64,000 nt of DNA from Ewingella sp049889095 (lineage in GTDB: Bacteria > Pseudomonadota > Gammaproteobacteria > Enterobacterales > Enterobacteriaceae), in assembly GCA_049889095.1 (NCBI GenBank), contig JBLJFK010000002.1; one strand, written 5' to 3'. Below the pieces are notes generated by a model, which saw only the letters and a list, made by a program, of their open reading frames with translations, was not told where the DNA came from and did no database searches. Of this stretch, positions 52,748 through 61,309 are shown in pieces (the stretch's first letter is position 1; every line of letters starts with the position of its first letter). The translations under genes were made by a program, and so were the position numbers.

Positions 52748-53797
52748 ATGATCTGGCTTATGGAAGGTCTTTCATCACAACGCGGCATTCTCCAGGCTTT
52801 ACGCTGCGCCATTACCACAGAAAAATGGTGTAACCGTGAGGGAACGCCTCTGCAACTGATGGCATCACACCGAAATTTTCGGCCGGAAATTACCGGCATG
52901 GCCGACGTTGCGCTAAGCGAACCGGTGGATAAAACCCAGAAGCTGGCGTTTATTTTCGACACTATTGCGCGCTATTCGGTCACGTTGATTCATACCGGTC
53001 GCGCGGACACCTGGTTTGAAGAGCATCGCCCGCAAATAGAAGCCAAAGGCGTGGTGCTTATTACCGGTACGCTGAGCGTTGAAAGCCTGCAACTCGCCGA
53101 TGACAAATACCGTTTTAGCCTGCAACTGGCGCAAAACGGTATCGCTCACACTCCAGCCTGTCTGGTGGATTCTCTTTCCGCGCTGAAAGCGGCACTAAAA
53201 AGCATTAAATCTGATTTCAGCGAGCTGTGTATAAAACCTAATCAGGGCATTTATGGCTGCGGTTACTGGCGTCTTGATGATCATGCTTCAGCAGATTTGG
53301 TGCTGCGAAAACCAGAAAGCCGGCGGATAAATACACAAACTTATCTGGATATGGTAGAGAAAAGCGGCGATCTGTCGCAACCCATGTTAGTGATGCCTTA
53401 CCTGCCGGGCCCGGAATGCAGTATCGATATAGTAACCGAACAGGGACGTACGCTGGCTGTGCTCGGCAGACGTAAAAACGATGCATTACAGCAGTTTTTT
53501 ACCGAAGGTGAAGAGATAGAACTGGCCCGTCGGGTAGCCACACTTTTGCATGCTGACGGTCTCATTAACGTTCAAACCCGGGCTGATAATCAGGGAAAGC
53601 CGCTGGTGCTGGAATGTAATCTGCGTCCGAGCGGCGGTGTGCCTTATGGTCTTGAAAGTGGCATTAACTTACCTGCCATCATGGTGGCTTCGCGTATGGA
53701 TTTACCGCTGTCCGAGCAGAAACTCCAGCGCTGTAACGTGCGCATTCTCGACCATGCCGTCCACATTCCTGCCCGCGAGTTAAGTCATGAAAAATAA
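52748..53797 (+). CDS. ATP-grasp enzyme of the Ter metabolite module
   Basis: A 349-residue ATP-grasp-type ligase. The central domain has CIKPNQGIYGCGYWRL (nucleotide-binding strand and loop) and VMPYLPGPECSIDIV. The metal-binding end is LVLECNLRPSGGVPYGLESG. Such enzymes join a carboxylate to an amine or thiol through an acyl phosphate. In Ter systems this family is placed with PRTase, HAD and CitE-like enzymes in a pathway proposed to make a nucleoside-like compound; the product is not known. The ATG at 52748 has GGGAG upstream. It overlaps the next gene by 11 bases. Confidence 0.85.
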   Translation: MIWLMEGLSSQRGILQALRCAITTEKWCNREGTPLQLMASHRNFRPEITGMADVALSEPVDKTQKLAFIFDTIARYSVTLIHTGRADTWFEEHRPQIEAKGVVLITGTLSVESLQLADDKYRFSLQLAQNGIAHTPACLVDSLSALKAALKSIKSDFSELCIKPNQGIYGCGYWRLDDHASADLVLRKPESRRINTQTYLDMVEKSGDLSQPMLVMPYLPGPECSIDIVTEQGRTLAVLGRRKNDALQQFFTEGEEIELARRVATLLHADGLINVQTRADNQGKPLVLECNLRPSGGVPYGLESGINLPAIMVASRMDLPLSEQKLQRCNVRILDHAVHIPARELSHEK

Positions 53798-54959
53798 ATC
53801 CGTCGTTGACGACGCCTGTCTGGATAAAAAACTGAGAGATGAACACTACCAGGCGTCGCTGAGCGCAGGTGTAATGTCATTACAGCTTCGCAGCCAGTCG
53901 GGCTGGAGCGCAAATACTTTGTTCGATATGGCCCAGCGCCGCAATCCGCGCCGCGCGTTCTTATTCGTCAGTAAAATTTTAGGCCGTCATATTCCATGCT
54001 CCCCGGGGATCATCCGCCAGGCATTTACCGACCTTGCAGACAATATTCCAGACGGGCTGCCCGGTCCGACGCTGGTTACCGGCATGGCAGAAACCGCAGT
54101 CGGGCTGGCGGCTGGCGTGCACTCAGCTCTCTCGCAGCGCTATACCGATTGTATTCTGCTGACTACCACCCGCCACCCACTCGGAAGTGATTTGCTCTGT
54201 CGTTTCGAGGAGGAACACAGTCATGCCACCGCGCATTTAGTTCATCTACCAACAGACCCTGCACTACAGGAAAAGCTGTTACAGGCCCGCACGCTGGTCA
54301 TGGTGGATGATGAAGCGACGACCGGGAAAACCTTTCTCAACTTATTCAACGCGTTGAAAGAGGCCGGAATGTGCAAGTTGGAACACATCGTCACCGCGAC
54401 GCTCACCGATTGGTCGGAAAACGCACTGGCAAGGCAAATCGACCTGCCAGTCACCGCCGTATCGCTGGCCAGTGGCCGCTGGCAGTGGGAGCCGGCAGCG
54501 CATCCGCCGCCAATTAACGCACCGGAAGTTAACGTCACGGCCCGTGGATCACAACCGCTGAATGCCATTGCGCATCTGTGGGGGCGAACCGGTGTCGAAT
54601 TCCATACCCGGCTACTCACCGCCACGGCCCCGCAGAAAGGCCAGCGCATTCTGGTGCTGGGCTCCGGCGAATATGTCTGGCAGCCCTATTTATTGGCCCA
54701 ATGGCTGGAGGACCAGGGAGCGGAGGTCTGTTTCAGTTCGACCACTCGCTCACCGGTCGCCATCGGCAACGCCATTCGCTGTGCCATGAGCTTTACCGAT
54801 AACTACGGCCTGGGTGTACCGATGTATGTCTATAACGTCGATCCTGCACAGTGGGATCGGGTGATTCTATGTTCAGAGACGCCGGCCGCTGCGTGGGATC
54901 CGACTTTTCTGGCGCAATTTAAAAATCTGGAAATCAACGAGGCTAGCCATGACTGCTAA
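53787..54959 (+). CDS. Phosphoribosyltransferase with TRSP domain
   Basis: A 390-residue protein. The PRTase fold covers about 30-230, with the PRPP loop in TLVMVDDEATTGKTFLN near 169-185. The C-terminal TRSP domain (about 285-385) contains the name-giving motif in FSSTTRSPVAIGNAI and a VLGSGEYVWQPYLLA front. This fusion is a hallmark of the Ter-linked biosynthetic module. It would transfer or remove a ribose phosphate on the unknown intermediate. Start and stop overlap the neighbouring genes by 11 bases on each side, so all four enzymes are tightly coupled. Confidence 0.85.
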   Translation: MKNKSVVDDACLDKKLRDEHYQASLSAGVMSLQLRSQSGWSANTLFDMAQRRNPRRAFLFVSKILGRHIPCSPGIIRQAFTDLADNIPDGLPGPTLVTGMAETAVGLAAGVHSALSQRYTDCILLTTTRHPLGSDLLCRFEEEHSHATAHLVHLPTDPALQEKLLQARTLVMVDDEATTGKTFLNLFNALKEAGMCKLEHIVTATLTDWSENALARQIDLPVTAVSLASGRWQWEPAAHPPPINAPEVNVTARGSQPLNAIAHLWGRTGVEFHTRLLTATAPQKGQRILVLGSGEYVWQPYLLAQWLEDQGAEVCFSSTTRSPVAIGNAIRCAMSFTDNYGLGVPMYVYNVDPAQWDRVILCSETPAAAWDPTFLAQFKNLEINEASHDC

Positions 54960-56862
54960 CATCGCCGCGCGGCCGCTGATCTTCACCGACCTTGATGACA
55001 CCTTGTTTCAGACAGGACGAAAAATCACCGATTCCCGTGAGCGCCAGCTAAGCCTGCCGGGCGCGCTCGACAGAAGCCTGACGCCCCGCAGTTTCATGAC
55101 GCCGCGTCAGCATAATTTAGTCCAGTGGCTATTGACCTGTGCGGAAACCATTCCGGTGACAGCACGGGGCACTGAGGAAATTGCGCGTGTTTGCATTCCC
55201 TTTGATTCATGGGCAATAACGACTCACGGCGCAGTGATCCTCACACCTGAAGGTCAAGCGGACCCGCAGTGGCAACAGTTGATTACGGAACAAATGCGCA
55301 GTTTTCGGCCAAGGCTGCTTGCGCTGGAGCAGCACCTTAGCCAAATGCTCTCGGATCCGCAGGCCGTCTCGCCACACTTGCCTGTTGAAGCAGGATGGTG
55401 CCGGATGAACGAAGAGTACGGTATGCCGGTCTATCTGGTAATGAAGGTTAACGATAGTCAGCACCTTATCGCGCTGAATCACTATGCCAACTGGGTGGAG
55501 CAGACCTTCGATCTCGACGGTTTTTATGTGCACCGTAATGGCAATAATGTCGCCTGGCTGCCGAAGTGCATTGAGAAAGTACATGCGGTGAAATTCCTGC
55601 TGGCAAGGCTGCGTGCAGAGAACCCCGATCGCCCGGCATTGGGTTTTGGCGATAGCCTTTCAGATTTTAGTTTTATGCAGCAGTGCGACTTTCTGGCGAT
55701 ACCACAGCGCAGCCAACTGCTGGATGCACTGGAAAGTGCGCAGCCCGCCGCCCCATCAGAGGAGAGCAACATGCTGTCACCTGAAATAGCGCCACAGACA
55801 TTGCTTTCTGGCTCCTATCCGCCCGGCGATATCCACTTTTTGCTCGCCCCGGCGCAGATTGCGTTCACCTCCGTGGCGGAGAAAGAGCGGCTGATTCAGA
55901 GCGGTGAAAAGCACTATTCGGAAATGCTGTCGCAAGAGCCATCCCCCTCTGACAAACATTTGTCGCTCTACCAGCATGCCATGACCGATTTTGGCGCACG
56001 CCTGGCCCAAGAGGTCACGGCGCTGGCGAAAGGCCTGGCGGCACAGGTGACCGCCAGACCGATTGTGTTGACCTCGCTGGTTCGTGCCGGTGTACCGCTG
56101 GGCGTTTGCCTGCTGCACGCCCTGCGCGATATGCAGATAGACACCGTGCATTACGGCATCAGTATTATCCGCGACCGCGGGCTGGACGAGGCTGCGTTGG
56201 CGCACATTATCCGGCAGCACGGCAGCGCAGGCGTCGTGTTCATCGATGGCTGGACGGGAAAAGGCGCTATTTCACGCCAGCTCACCACGTCACTGGCCAA
56301 CCGGCCTGAATTCGGCTCACCGCCCAGGCTGGCCGTGCTGGCTGATCCCGGAGGATGTGCGTGGTTGTCGGCTAGCGGGGAAGACTGGTTGATGCCTTTC
56401 GGCATTCTCGGCGCACCGATTTCCGGGCTGGTCAGCCGCTCGCTTTGGCGCGAAAACGGGTTTCATGCCTCGATGTTCTGCCAACATCTGCAACCTTTCG
56501 ATCTCAGTGCAGGTTTTGTCGCAGCGGTCGACGCCCTGCGTCATCAGCAAACCGGGAATATTCCCGCGGCCCATCCGCGTAAAGAAGAAAAAAAACGTCT
56601 GCAACGGTTGAGTGAGCAGGTGATAAACCGGCTTGCCGAACGCTTTAAGGTTGGCTCGATAAACCACATTAAACCCGGTATTGCCGAAGCGACCCGCGCC
56701 GTGATGCGCCGCGTACCAGATCACGTTCTGGTCGCCAGCAAGCAAGATGCCGACGTCGCACTGCTGGTCCATCTGGCAGAAAGTTTGGGGATTCAGGTAG
56801 AAGAAGTCGGATCTGACATCGGGGTATACCGCGCCGTCACCCTGATTAAGCCTATTCCATGA
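54949..56862 (+). CDS. HAD phosphatase fused to StiP-type phosphoribosyltransferase
   Basis: A 637-residue two-part protein. Residues 1-265 form a HAD hydrolase with FTDLDDTLF (catalytic Asp14 and Asp16), a late Lys in KVHAVKFLL and the acidic motif GFGDSLSDFSFM. Residues 275-637 match the PRTase/StiP family (SGSYPPGDIHFLL, EKERLIQSGEKHYSEML, VVFIDGWTGKGAISRQL). A junction ATG at 55771 (residue 275) has its own strong AGAGGAG site, so a free StiP part may also be made. It overlaps the previous gene by 11 bases. The pair would remove a phosphate and act on a ribosylated intermediate; this is inference. Confidence 0.83.
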   Translation: MTANIAARPLIFTDLDDTLFQTGRKITDSRERQLSLPGALDRSLTPRSFMTPRQHNLVQWLLTCAETIPVTARGTEEIARVCIPFDSWAITTHGAVILTPEGQADPQWQQLITEQMRSFRPRLLALEQHLSQMLSDPQAVSPHLPVEAGWCRMNEEYGMPVYLVMKVNDSQHLIALNHYANWVEQTFDLDGFYVHRNGNNVAWLPKCIEKVHAVKFLLARLRAENPDRPALGFGDSLSDFSFMQQCDFLAIPQRSQLLDALESAQPAAPSEESNMLSPEIAPQTLLSGSYPPGDIHFLLAPAQIAFTSVAEKERLIQSGEKHYSEMLSQEPSPSDKHLSLYQHAMTDFGARLAQEVTALAKGLAAQVTARPIVLTSLVRAGVPLGVCLLHALRDMQIDTVHYGISIIRDRGLDEAALAHIIRQHGSAGVVFIDGWTGKGAISRQLTTSLANRPEFGSPPRLAVLADPGGCAWLSASGEDWLMPFGILGAPISGLVSRSLWRENGFHASMFCQHLQPFDLSAGFVAAVDALRHQQTGNIPAAHPRKEEKKRLQRLSEQVINRLAERFKVGSINHIKPGIAEATRAVMRRVPDHVLVASKQDADVALLVHLAESLGIQVEEVGSDIGVYRAVTLIKPIP

Positions 56863-56877
56863 GTCGGAGATAAATTG

Positions 56878-57822
56878 ATGAGAAAAATCACCCCCAACGA
56901 TCTCGGGGCCACCATGTATGTTCCCGCGACGCATCCGGAACTGACGCGCATTGCCCGCGGAGAAAAATATCCGGAACTGCTGTCGATGGTGATCTGTCTG
57001 GAAGATGCCGTGCTGGATCGCGATATCCCGCAAGCGCTGGATAACCTGCGTAAGACGCTGTTCATTCTCAAGAGCCCGCGCAATTTCAGCGACGGGCCGC
57101 TGGTGTTTATCCGCCCGCGAAGCACCGCTATGGCTGCCAGACTGGTGGCTGATAAAACATTTTGTTTGCACGCGGCTGACGGTCTGGTGTTGCCAAAGTT
57201 TACGTTATCCTCACTCGATACCTGGCTGCGCATTACTGCAGGCACCCATCTGCTGTGGATGCCAACGCTGGAAGATTCCGAGGTGTATGACGTCACCAAA
57301 ATGCAGCAGATGGCCGACGCGCTGAAAGCCAAAGCCGCCAACCGCGTACTGGCGCTGCGCATTGGTGGTAACGATCTGATGAGCGTATTGGGTTTGCGCC
57401 GTAGTAAGGAACATACGCTGTACGAAGGTCCGCTCGGCTATGTGATCAAAATGCTGGTGAGCGTGTTCGGCGCACAGGGTTTCGCGCTGACGTCCCCGGT
57501 GTGTGAATTAATCGAACCCGACGACATGCTAAGGCGCGAACTCAAACAGGATATCCTGCATGGACTGGTCGGTAAAACGGCTATCCATCCCAGTCAGATC
57601 CCAGTCATCCACCAAGCCCTGCGCGTCGCCCCGCGCGACTATCAGGAGGCGTTACGCATCCTCAATGCCGACAGCGCGGTTTATAAATCCGACGGTGCCA
57701 TGTGTGAACCTGCGACACACATCAATTGGGCCCACAGGATTATTCAACAGGGGAAGAAATATGGGTACAGGGAGACAAGCCCTTGCGAGCAGGATCTGGG
57801 GACTGCCGCCCAAACCGGCTAA
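56878..57822 (+). CDS. HpcH/HpaI-CitE-like aldolase/lyase of the Ter module
   Basis: A 314-residue TIM-barrel protein of the citrate-lyase-beta/HpcH family. Acidic metal-site motifs are VICLEDAVLDRD, and MPTLEDSEVYDV; ALRIGGNDLMSVLGLRR and GKTAIHPSQIPVIHQAL are also typical. These enzymes cleave or form C-C bonds in acyl or sugar acids. It is the last gene of the ATP-grasp/PRTase/HAD operon. The ATG at 56878 follows a GGAG site; a TTG lies one codon before. Its last codons run into the tandem hairpin repeats that follow, and its end may have been shaped by them. Confidence 0.85.
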   Translation: MRKITPNDLGATMYVPATHPELTRIARGEKYPELLSMVICLEDAVLDRDIPQALDNLRKTLFILKSPRNFSDGPLVFIRPRSTAMAARLVADKTFCLHAADGLVLPKFTLSSLDTWLRITAGTHLLWMPTLEDSEVYDVTKMQQMADALKAKAANRVLALRIGGNDLMSVLGLRRSKEHTLYEGPLGYVIKMLVSVFGAQGFALTSPVCELIEPDDMLRRELKQDILHGLVGKTAIHPSQIPVIHQALRVAPRDYQEALRILNADSAVYKSDGAMCEPATHINWAHRIIQQGKKYGYRETSPCEQDLGTAAQTG

Positions 57823-57824
57823 TG

Positions 57825-57935
57825 CTTTAACTTCAGGACCTTGGGTCGCCACCCAATCTGGCTTTAAGGCCAAGACCTTGGGTTGCCACCCAAACTGGCT
57901 TTAAGGTCAAAGTCGTGGGCGCCGGCCCACACCGG
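57825..57935. repeat. Three tandem 37-bp hairpin repeats
   Basis: Units at 57825-57861, 57862-57898 and 57899-57935 each begin CTTTAA and end near CTGG/CCGG. Each centre is a hairpin: TTGGGT-CGCC-ACCCAA, TTGGGT-TGCC-ACCCAA and GTGGGC-GCCG-GCCCAC. In the third unit both stem arms have changed together, so pairing is kept. They follow directly after the CitE-like stop and may end or process the operon RNA. There are no spacers, so this is not a CRISPR. Confidence 0.82.
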
Positions 57936-58175
57936 GTTAAGGGCAGTAAACGCTGCCCTTAACAATCCTGCGTTTTTTTGCTGCTGTAGCACCGCAGCTG
58001 CGCTGGTCACAATGGCCGTGTTTCAGGGATTTCCGTTATAACCGCAAAATGTCGTCGCTTAGGCGATGCCTTCGCTGCGGGCTCCAACCCGCGTAAAAAG
58101 ACTCGCGGTTTTCCACCTCTTGCTCAGCGCCATTTTTGAATGCGGTCCACGCATCTAAAACAACACTTGGTCTGC

Positions 58176-58202
58176 GCCTTCCCCTCTCCACGAGGGGAAG
58201 GC
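58176..58202. repeat. REP-like GC-rich hairpin
   Basis: GCCTTCCCCTC pairs perfectly with GAGGGGAAGGC around TCCAC. The form, next to GGGGATGGGGTG, recalls common REP-type palindromes of proteobacteria. It directly precedes the hexanucleotide tract. Confidence 0.7.
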
Positions 58203-58212
58203 GGGGATGGGG

Positions 58213-58320
58213 TGTGGGTGTGGGTTTGGGTTTGGGTTTGGGTTTGGGTTTGGGTTTGGGTTTGGGTTTGGGTTTGGGTTTGGGTTTGGGTTTGGGTTTG
58301 GGTTTGGGTTTGGGTTTGGG
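58213..58320. repeat. Telomere-like (TTTGGG)16 hexanucleotide tract
   Basis: Two TGTGGG units (58213-58224) are followed by 16 perfect TTTGGG units to 58320. All open frames across it give two-residue repeats and are not taken as genes. The G-rich strand has 18 GGG runs and could form G-quadruplexes. Confidence 0.95.
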
Positions 58321-58576
58321 TTTTGAAGTTAGAAAAGCCTCGGCCGCATTCAGAAATGCCGCTGAACGAGAGGTGGAAAACCGCGTGTGTGTTTTCGCGG
58401 GTTGTAACCCGAAGAGAAGGAACCGCAACGCGGCGGTATTTCGCGGCTATAACAGAGATACCTGAAACACGGCCATCCCAACTTGCGCAGCAACGGAGTA
58501 AATAAAACGCGGGATTGATAAGGGGATTCGTTTCAATCTCCTTATCCCGGTGTGGGCCGGCGCCCACGACCTTGAC

Positions 58577-58612
58577 GTTGAAGTTGAAGTTGAAGTTGAA
58601 GTTGAAGTTGAA
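58577..58612. repeat. (GTTGAA)6 hexanucleotide tract upstream of yegD
   Basis: Six perfect GTTGAA units, with decayed copies on both sides (CTTGAC before; TTGAATTTGAAATT after). It is in frame with yegD and would encode Val-Glu repeats if read through, but the true yegD start is downstream. Confidence 0.9.
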
Positions 58613-58684
58613 TTCAAAATTGAATTTGAAATTAAAACCAAAACCACATACAGTCCCGCCCCTTCTTTGGCATGGGGAATAGTG

Positions 58685-60037
58685 ATGTTTATTGGATTTG
58701 ACTACGGCACCGCAAATTGTTCAGTCGCCGTGATGCGCGATAATAACGCCCACCTGCTGGCGTTAGAAAACAACGATCCTTATTTACCCTCCATGCTGTG
58801 CGCGCCTACGCGTGAAGCGGTCAGCGAATGGCTAAACCGTCACGGACAGGTTCCGCCGGGCAGTGACGACAATATTGCGCTGTTACGCCGCAGTATCAAT
58901 TTTAACCGTGAGGAAGATATTCAGGTTAACGCCAACAGCGTGAATTTTGGTTTGCACGCTCTTTCTACCTATATAGAAGATCCGGAAGAAGTCTATTTCG
59001 TGCGCTCGCCCAAATCCTTCCTGGGCGCTAATGGTCTGAAACCCCAACAGATTGCGCTGTTTGAAGATCTGGTCTGTGCCATGATGTTTCATATCAAACG
59101 TCAGGCAGAAAGCGCACTGCAACAAAGCATCGAACAGACGGTCATTGGCCGTCCGATTAACTTTCAGGGCATGGGTGGTGAAGAAGCCAACCGTCAGGCA
59201 CAGGGGATTTTGCAACGTGCCGCCGAACGGGCGGGTTTCCGCGATATTGCTTTCCAGTTTGAGCCGGTCGCGGCGGGTCTTGATTTTGAAGCCACGCTGA
59301 GCGAAGAAAAAACCGTACTGGTCGTTGATATCGGCGGCGGAACCACCGACTGTTCAGTCCTGTTGATGGGGCCGCAATGGCGAGACAAAGCCGAGCGCCA
59401 ACAAAGTCTGCTTGGCCACAGCGGCTGCCGCGTGGGCGGAAACGATCTGGATATTATGACCGCGTTTAAACAGCTGACACCGCTGTTTGGTATGGGCAGT
59501 GAAACGGCGAAGGGCATTGCCATTCCATCCCTGCCCTACTGGAACGCCGTTGCGACCAACGACGTGCCTGCCCAACTGGATTTCTACAGCGTGGCCAATG
59601 GTCGCATATTGCGCGATTTAATCCGCGATGCCGCTCAGCCACAGCAGGTGAAACGCCTGCTGAAAGTGCATCAACAACGTCTGAGCTATCGTCTGGTACG
59701 GATGGCGGAAGAGAGCAAAATCGCGCTGTCTGCGCGTGAAAACGTCACGGCGACACTGGACTTTATCGAAGCAGGCCTGACGGAGAATATCAGCCAACAA
59801 CAGCTGAGTGAGGCGATTTCGCAACCGCTGGAGCGCATTCAGGAGCAAGTGAAACTGGCGCTCTCCACCAGCAATATCACGCCGGACGTGATTTACCTGA
59901 CCGGAGGCAGCGCACGTTCACCGTTACTGCGCGCCGCATTACAGTCCCAACTACCCGGTATTCCACTGGTGGGGGGGAATGATTTCGGCTCGGTCACCGC
60001 CGGGCTGGCCCGCTGGGCACAAACCCTGTTCCGCTAA
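58685..60037 (+). CDS. yegD: Hsp70-family chaperone-like protein YegD
   Basis: A 450-residue actin-fold ATPase with the length of E. coli YegD. Nucleotide-binding motifs are FIGFDYGTANCSVAVM (phosphate 1), VLVVDIGGGTTDCSVLL (phosphate 2) and VIYLTGGSARSPLLRAAL (adenosine). It lacks the large substrate-binding domain of DnaK. Its clients are unknown. The ATG at 58685 has GGGGA upstream. An open frame reaches back to a GTG at 58550 through the GTTGAA tract, adding 45 residues of Val-Glu repeats; I regard this as unlikely. In E. coli yegD follows alkA directly; here the Ter island lies between. Confidence 0.93.
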   Translation: MFIGFDYGTANCSVAVMRDNNAHLLALENNDPYLPSMLCAPTREAVSEWLNRHGQVPPGSDDNIALLRRSINFNREEDIQVNANSVNFGLHALSTYIEDPEEVYFVRSPKSFLGANGLKPQQIALFEDLVCAMMFHIKRQAESALQQSIEQTVIGRPINFQGMGGEEANRQAQGILQRAAERAGFRDIAFQFEPVAAGLDFEATLSEEKTVLVVDIGGGTTDCSVLLMGPQWRDKAERQQSLLGHSGCRVGGNDLDIMTAFKQLTPLFGMGSETAKGIAIPSLPYWNAVATNDVPAQLDFYSVANGRILRDLIRDAAQPQQVKRLLKVHQQRLSYRLVRMAEESKIALSARENVTATLDFIEAGLTENISQQQLSEAISQPLERIQEQVKLALSTSNITPDVIYLTGGSARSPLLRAALQSQLPGIPLVGGNDFGSVTAGLARWAQTLFR

Positions 60038-60063
60038 CTGCCTGACCTCTGAATGTAAAAAAC

Positions 60064-60098
60064 CGCCTGTGTACTCATCATGTCACAGGCGTTTTTTT
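60064..60098 (+). terminator. Rho-independent terminator after yegD
   Basis: CGCCTGTG pairs with CACAGGCG around a 12-base loop, followed by seven T. Confidence 0.85.
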
Positions 60099-60116
60099 TA
60101 TTTTAAAGCAGGAAGA

Positions 60117-61070
60117 TCACCAACTGCTGGCCTCGTTCAGTGCGCGGATATCCGCGTCATCCAGCGTAAGGTCAGCCGCTTTAGCCAGTTCATCCAGCTG
60201 TTGCAGTGAGGTGGCACTGACGATAGGAGACGTCACACTCGGCCGGGCGATCTGCCACGCCAGTGCGATTTGCCCCGGCTTAGCCCCGTGTTTCTGCGCC
60301 ACCTGATCGAGCGCAGCAAGAATTTTCAACCCACGATCGTTGAGATACGTATCGACCACTTTGCTACCGCGCTGGCTTTTACTGGCATCCGCTTTAGTCC
60401 GGTATTTGCCGGTGAGGAACCCGCTGGCCAGCGCAAAAAAGTTGATCACCCCCAGACCGTTGTCCGATACCACTTTTTCCAGATCTTCTTCATACACTTT
60501 ACGATCGCACAAATTATAGAGCGGCTGGAGGGTTTCATAGCGAGCCAGCCCGTTATCTTTACTGACTTTCAGCGCTTCAATCAGGCGCGGTGCGCTGTAG
60601 TTGGAAGCACCGACTGCGCGCACTTTACCCTCTTTGATCAGCGTATCAAACGCGGCCATCGTTTCCGCCAGCGGCGTATCGGCGTCATCATCATGGGACT
60701 GATACAGATCGATATAGTCCGTTTGCAGACGCGTGAGGGAGGCCTCAACCGCTTGTTTAATGTAACGTGGGGAAAGACCCACTTTGCCTTCGCCCATTAG
60801 TTTTCCCACCTTGGTAGCCAGGATAATCTGGTCACGCCTGCCGTTTTTTTTCAGCCAGTTGCCGATAATGGTTTCAGACTCACCGCCGCTATTGCCTTCT
60901 GCCCAGTTGGAGTACATGTCGGCGGTATCAATAAAGTTAAGTTCATGTTCGAGCAAGGCGTCGAGAAGGCTAAAAGATGTCGATTGATCAACGGTCCAGC
61001 CAAATACATTACCGCCGAAAGTTAATGTCGGTACCTGAATACCAGAACGACCCAGTTCTCTTTTACTCAT
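60117..61070 (-). CDS. Aldo/keto reductase
   Basis: A 317-residue NADPH-dependent oxidoreductase of the AKR superfamily. The catalytic set is Asp48 and Tyr53 (NFIDTADMYSNW), Lys87 (LATKVGK) and His126 (YQSHDDD). The C-terminal cofactor region is ARPSVTSPIVSATSLQQLDELA. Substrate cannot be told from sequence; it resembles general stress or YajO/YhdN-like members. It converges with yegD and is divergent from mdtA, a place where E. coli K-12 has other genes. Confidence 0.9.
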   Translation of the reverse strand: MSKRELGRSGIQVPTLTFGGNVFGWTVDQSTSFSLLDALLEHELNFIDTADMYSNWAEGNSGGESETIIGNWLKKNGRRDQIILATKVGKLMGEGKVGLSPRYIKQAVEASLTRLQTDYIDLYQSHDDDADTPLAETMAAFDTLIKEGKVRAVGASNYSAPRLIEALKVSKDNGLARYETLQPLYNLCDRKVYEEDLEKVVSDNGLGVINFFALASGFLTGKYRTKADASKSQRGSKVVDTYLNDRGLKILAALDQVAQKHGAKPGQIALAWQIARPSVTSPIVSATSLQQLDELAKAADLTLDDADIRALNEASSW

Positions 61071-61309
61071 GACGTGTTCCCTTTTTATGGTCAGATTGGA
61101 AATTGCTTTGTCTATGAACCATTAGCCGCAAGAGAATAACAGTAGCACCTCACCTTATAATGTCAGGCCGGATTAAGGTGTTAATTTGTTAGAGGATGAA
61201 AGTGACTCCTTATTTCCTCCATTTTTCATCTGCTGCCAATGGCTACACTAGCGTCTCAGAACAGGCTCAGAATGCCGTCGCCCTGGTCATCAATATAAAG
61301 AGTGAGATT

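Larger units (their letters stand above)
57906..58576. repeat. Long interrupted inverted repeat centred on a hexanucleotide tract
   Basis: Left and right arms match as reverse complements in nested order. 57906-57935 pairs with 58547-58576 (29 of 30), 58012-58045 with 58443-58476 (30 of 34), and 58104-58145 with 58344-58385 (38 of 42). Less similar sequence lies between the blocks. The centre holds a perfect hairpin and a TTTGGG tract. No transposase is present. Confidence 0.82.

Noticed and set aside
57825..57935. CRISPR-like array
   Set aside because: The 37-bp units are directly adjacent with no spacers, and there are no cas genes.
58036..58567. Open frames with Lys-Pro, Trp-Val, Thr-Gln or Gly-Leu repeats across the TTTGGG tract
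   Set aside because: They come only from the hexanucleotide repeat read in several frames on both strands. None has a start site or non-repetitive domain.
58550..58684. 45-residue N-terminal extension of YegD
   Set aside because: It is built mostly of Val-Glu repeats from the GTTGAA tract, while the ATG at 58685 has a good ribosome-binding site and gives the family length.
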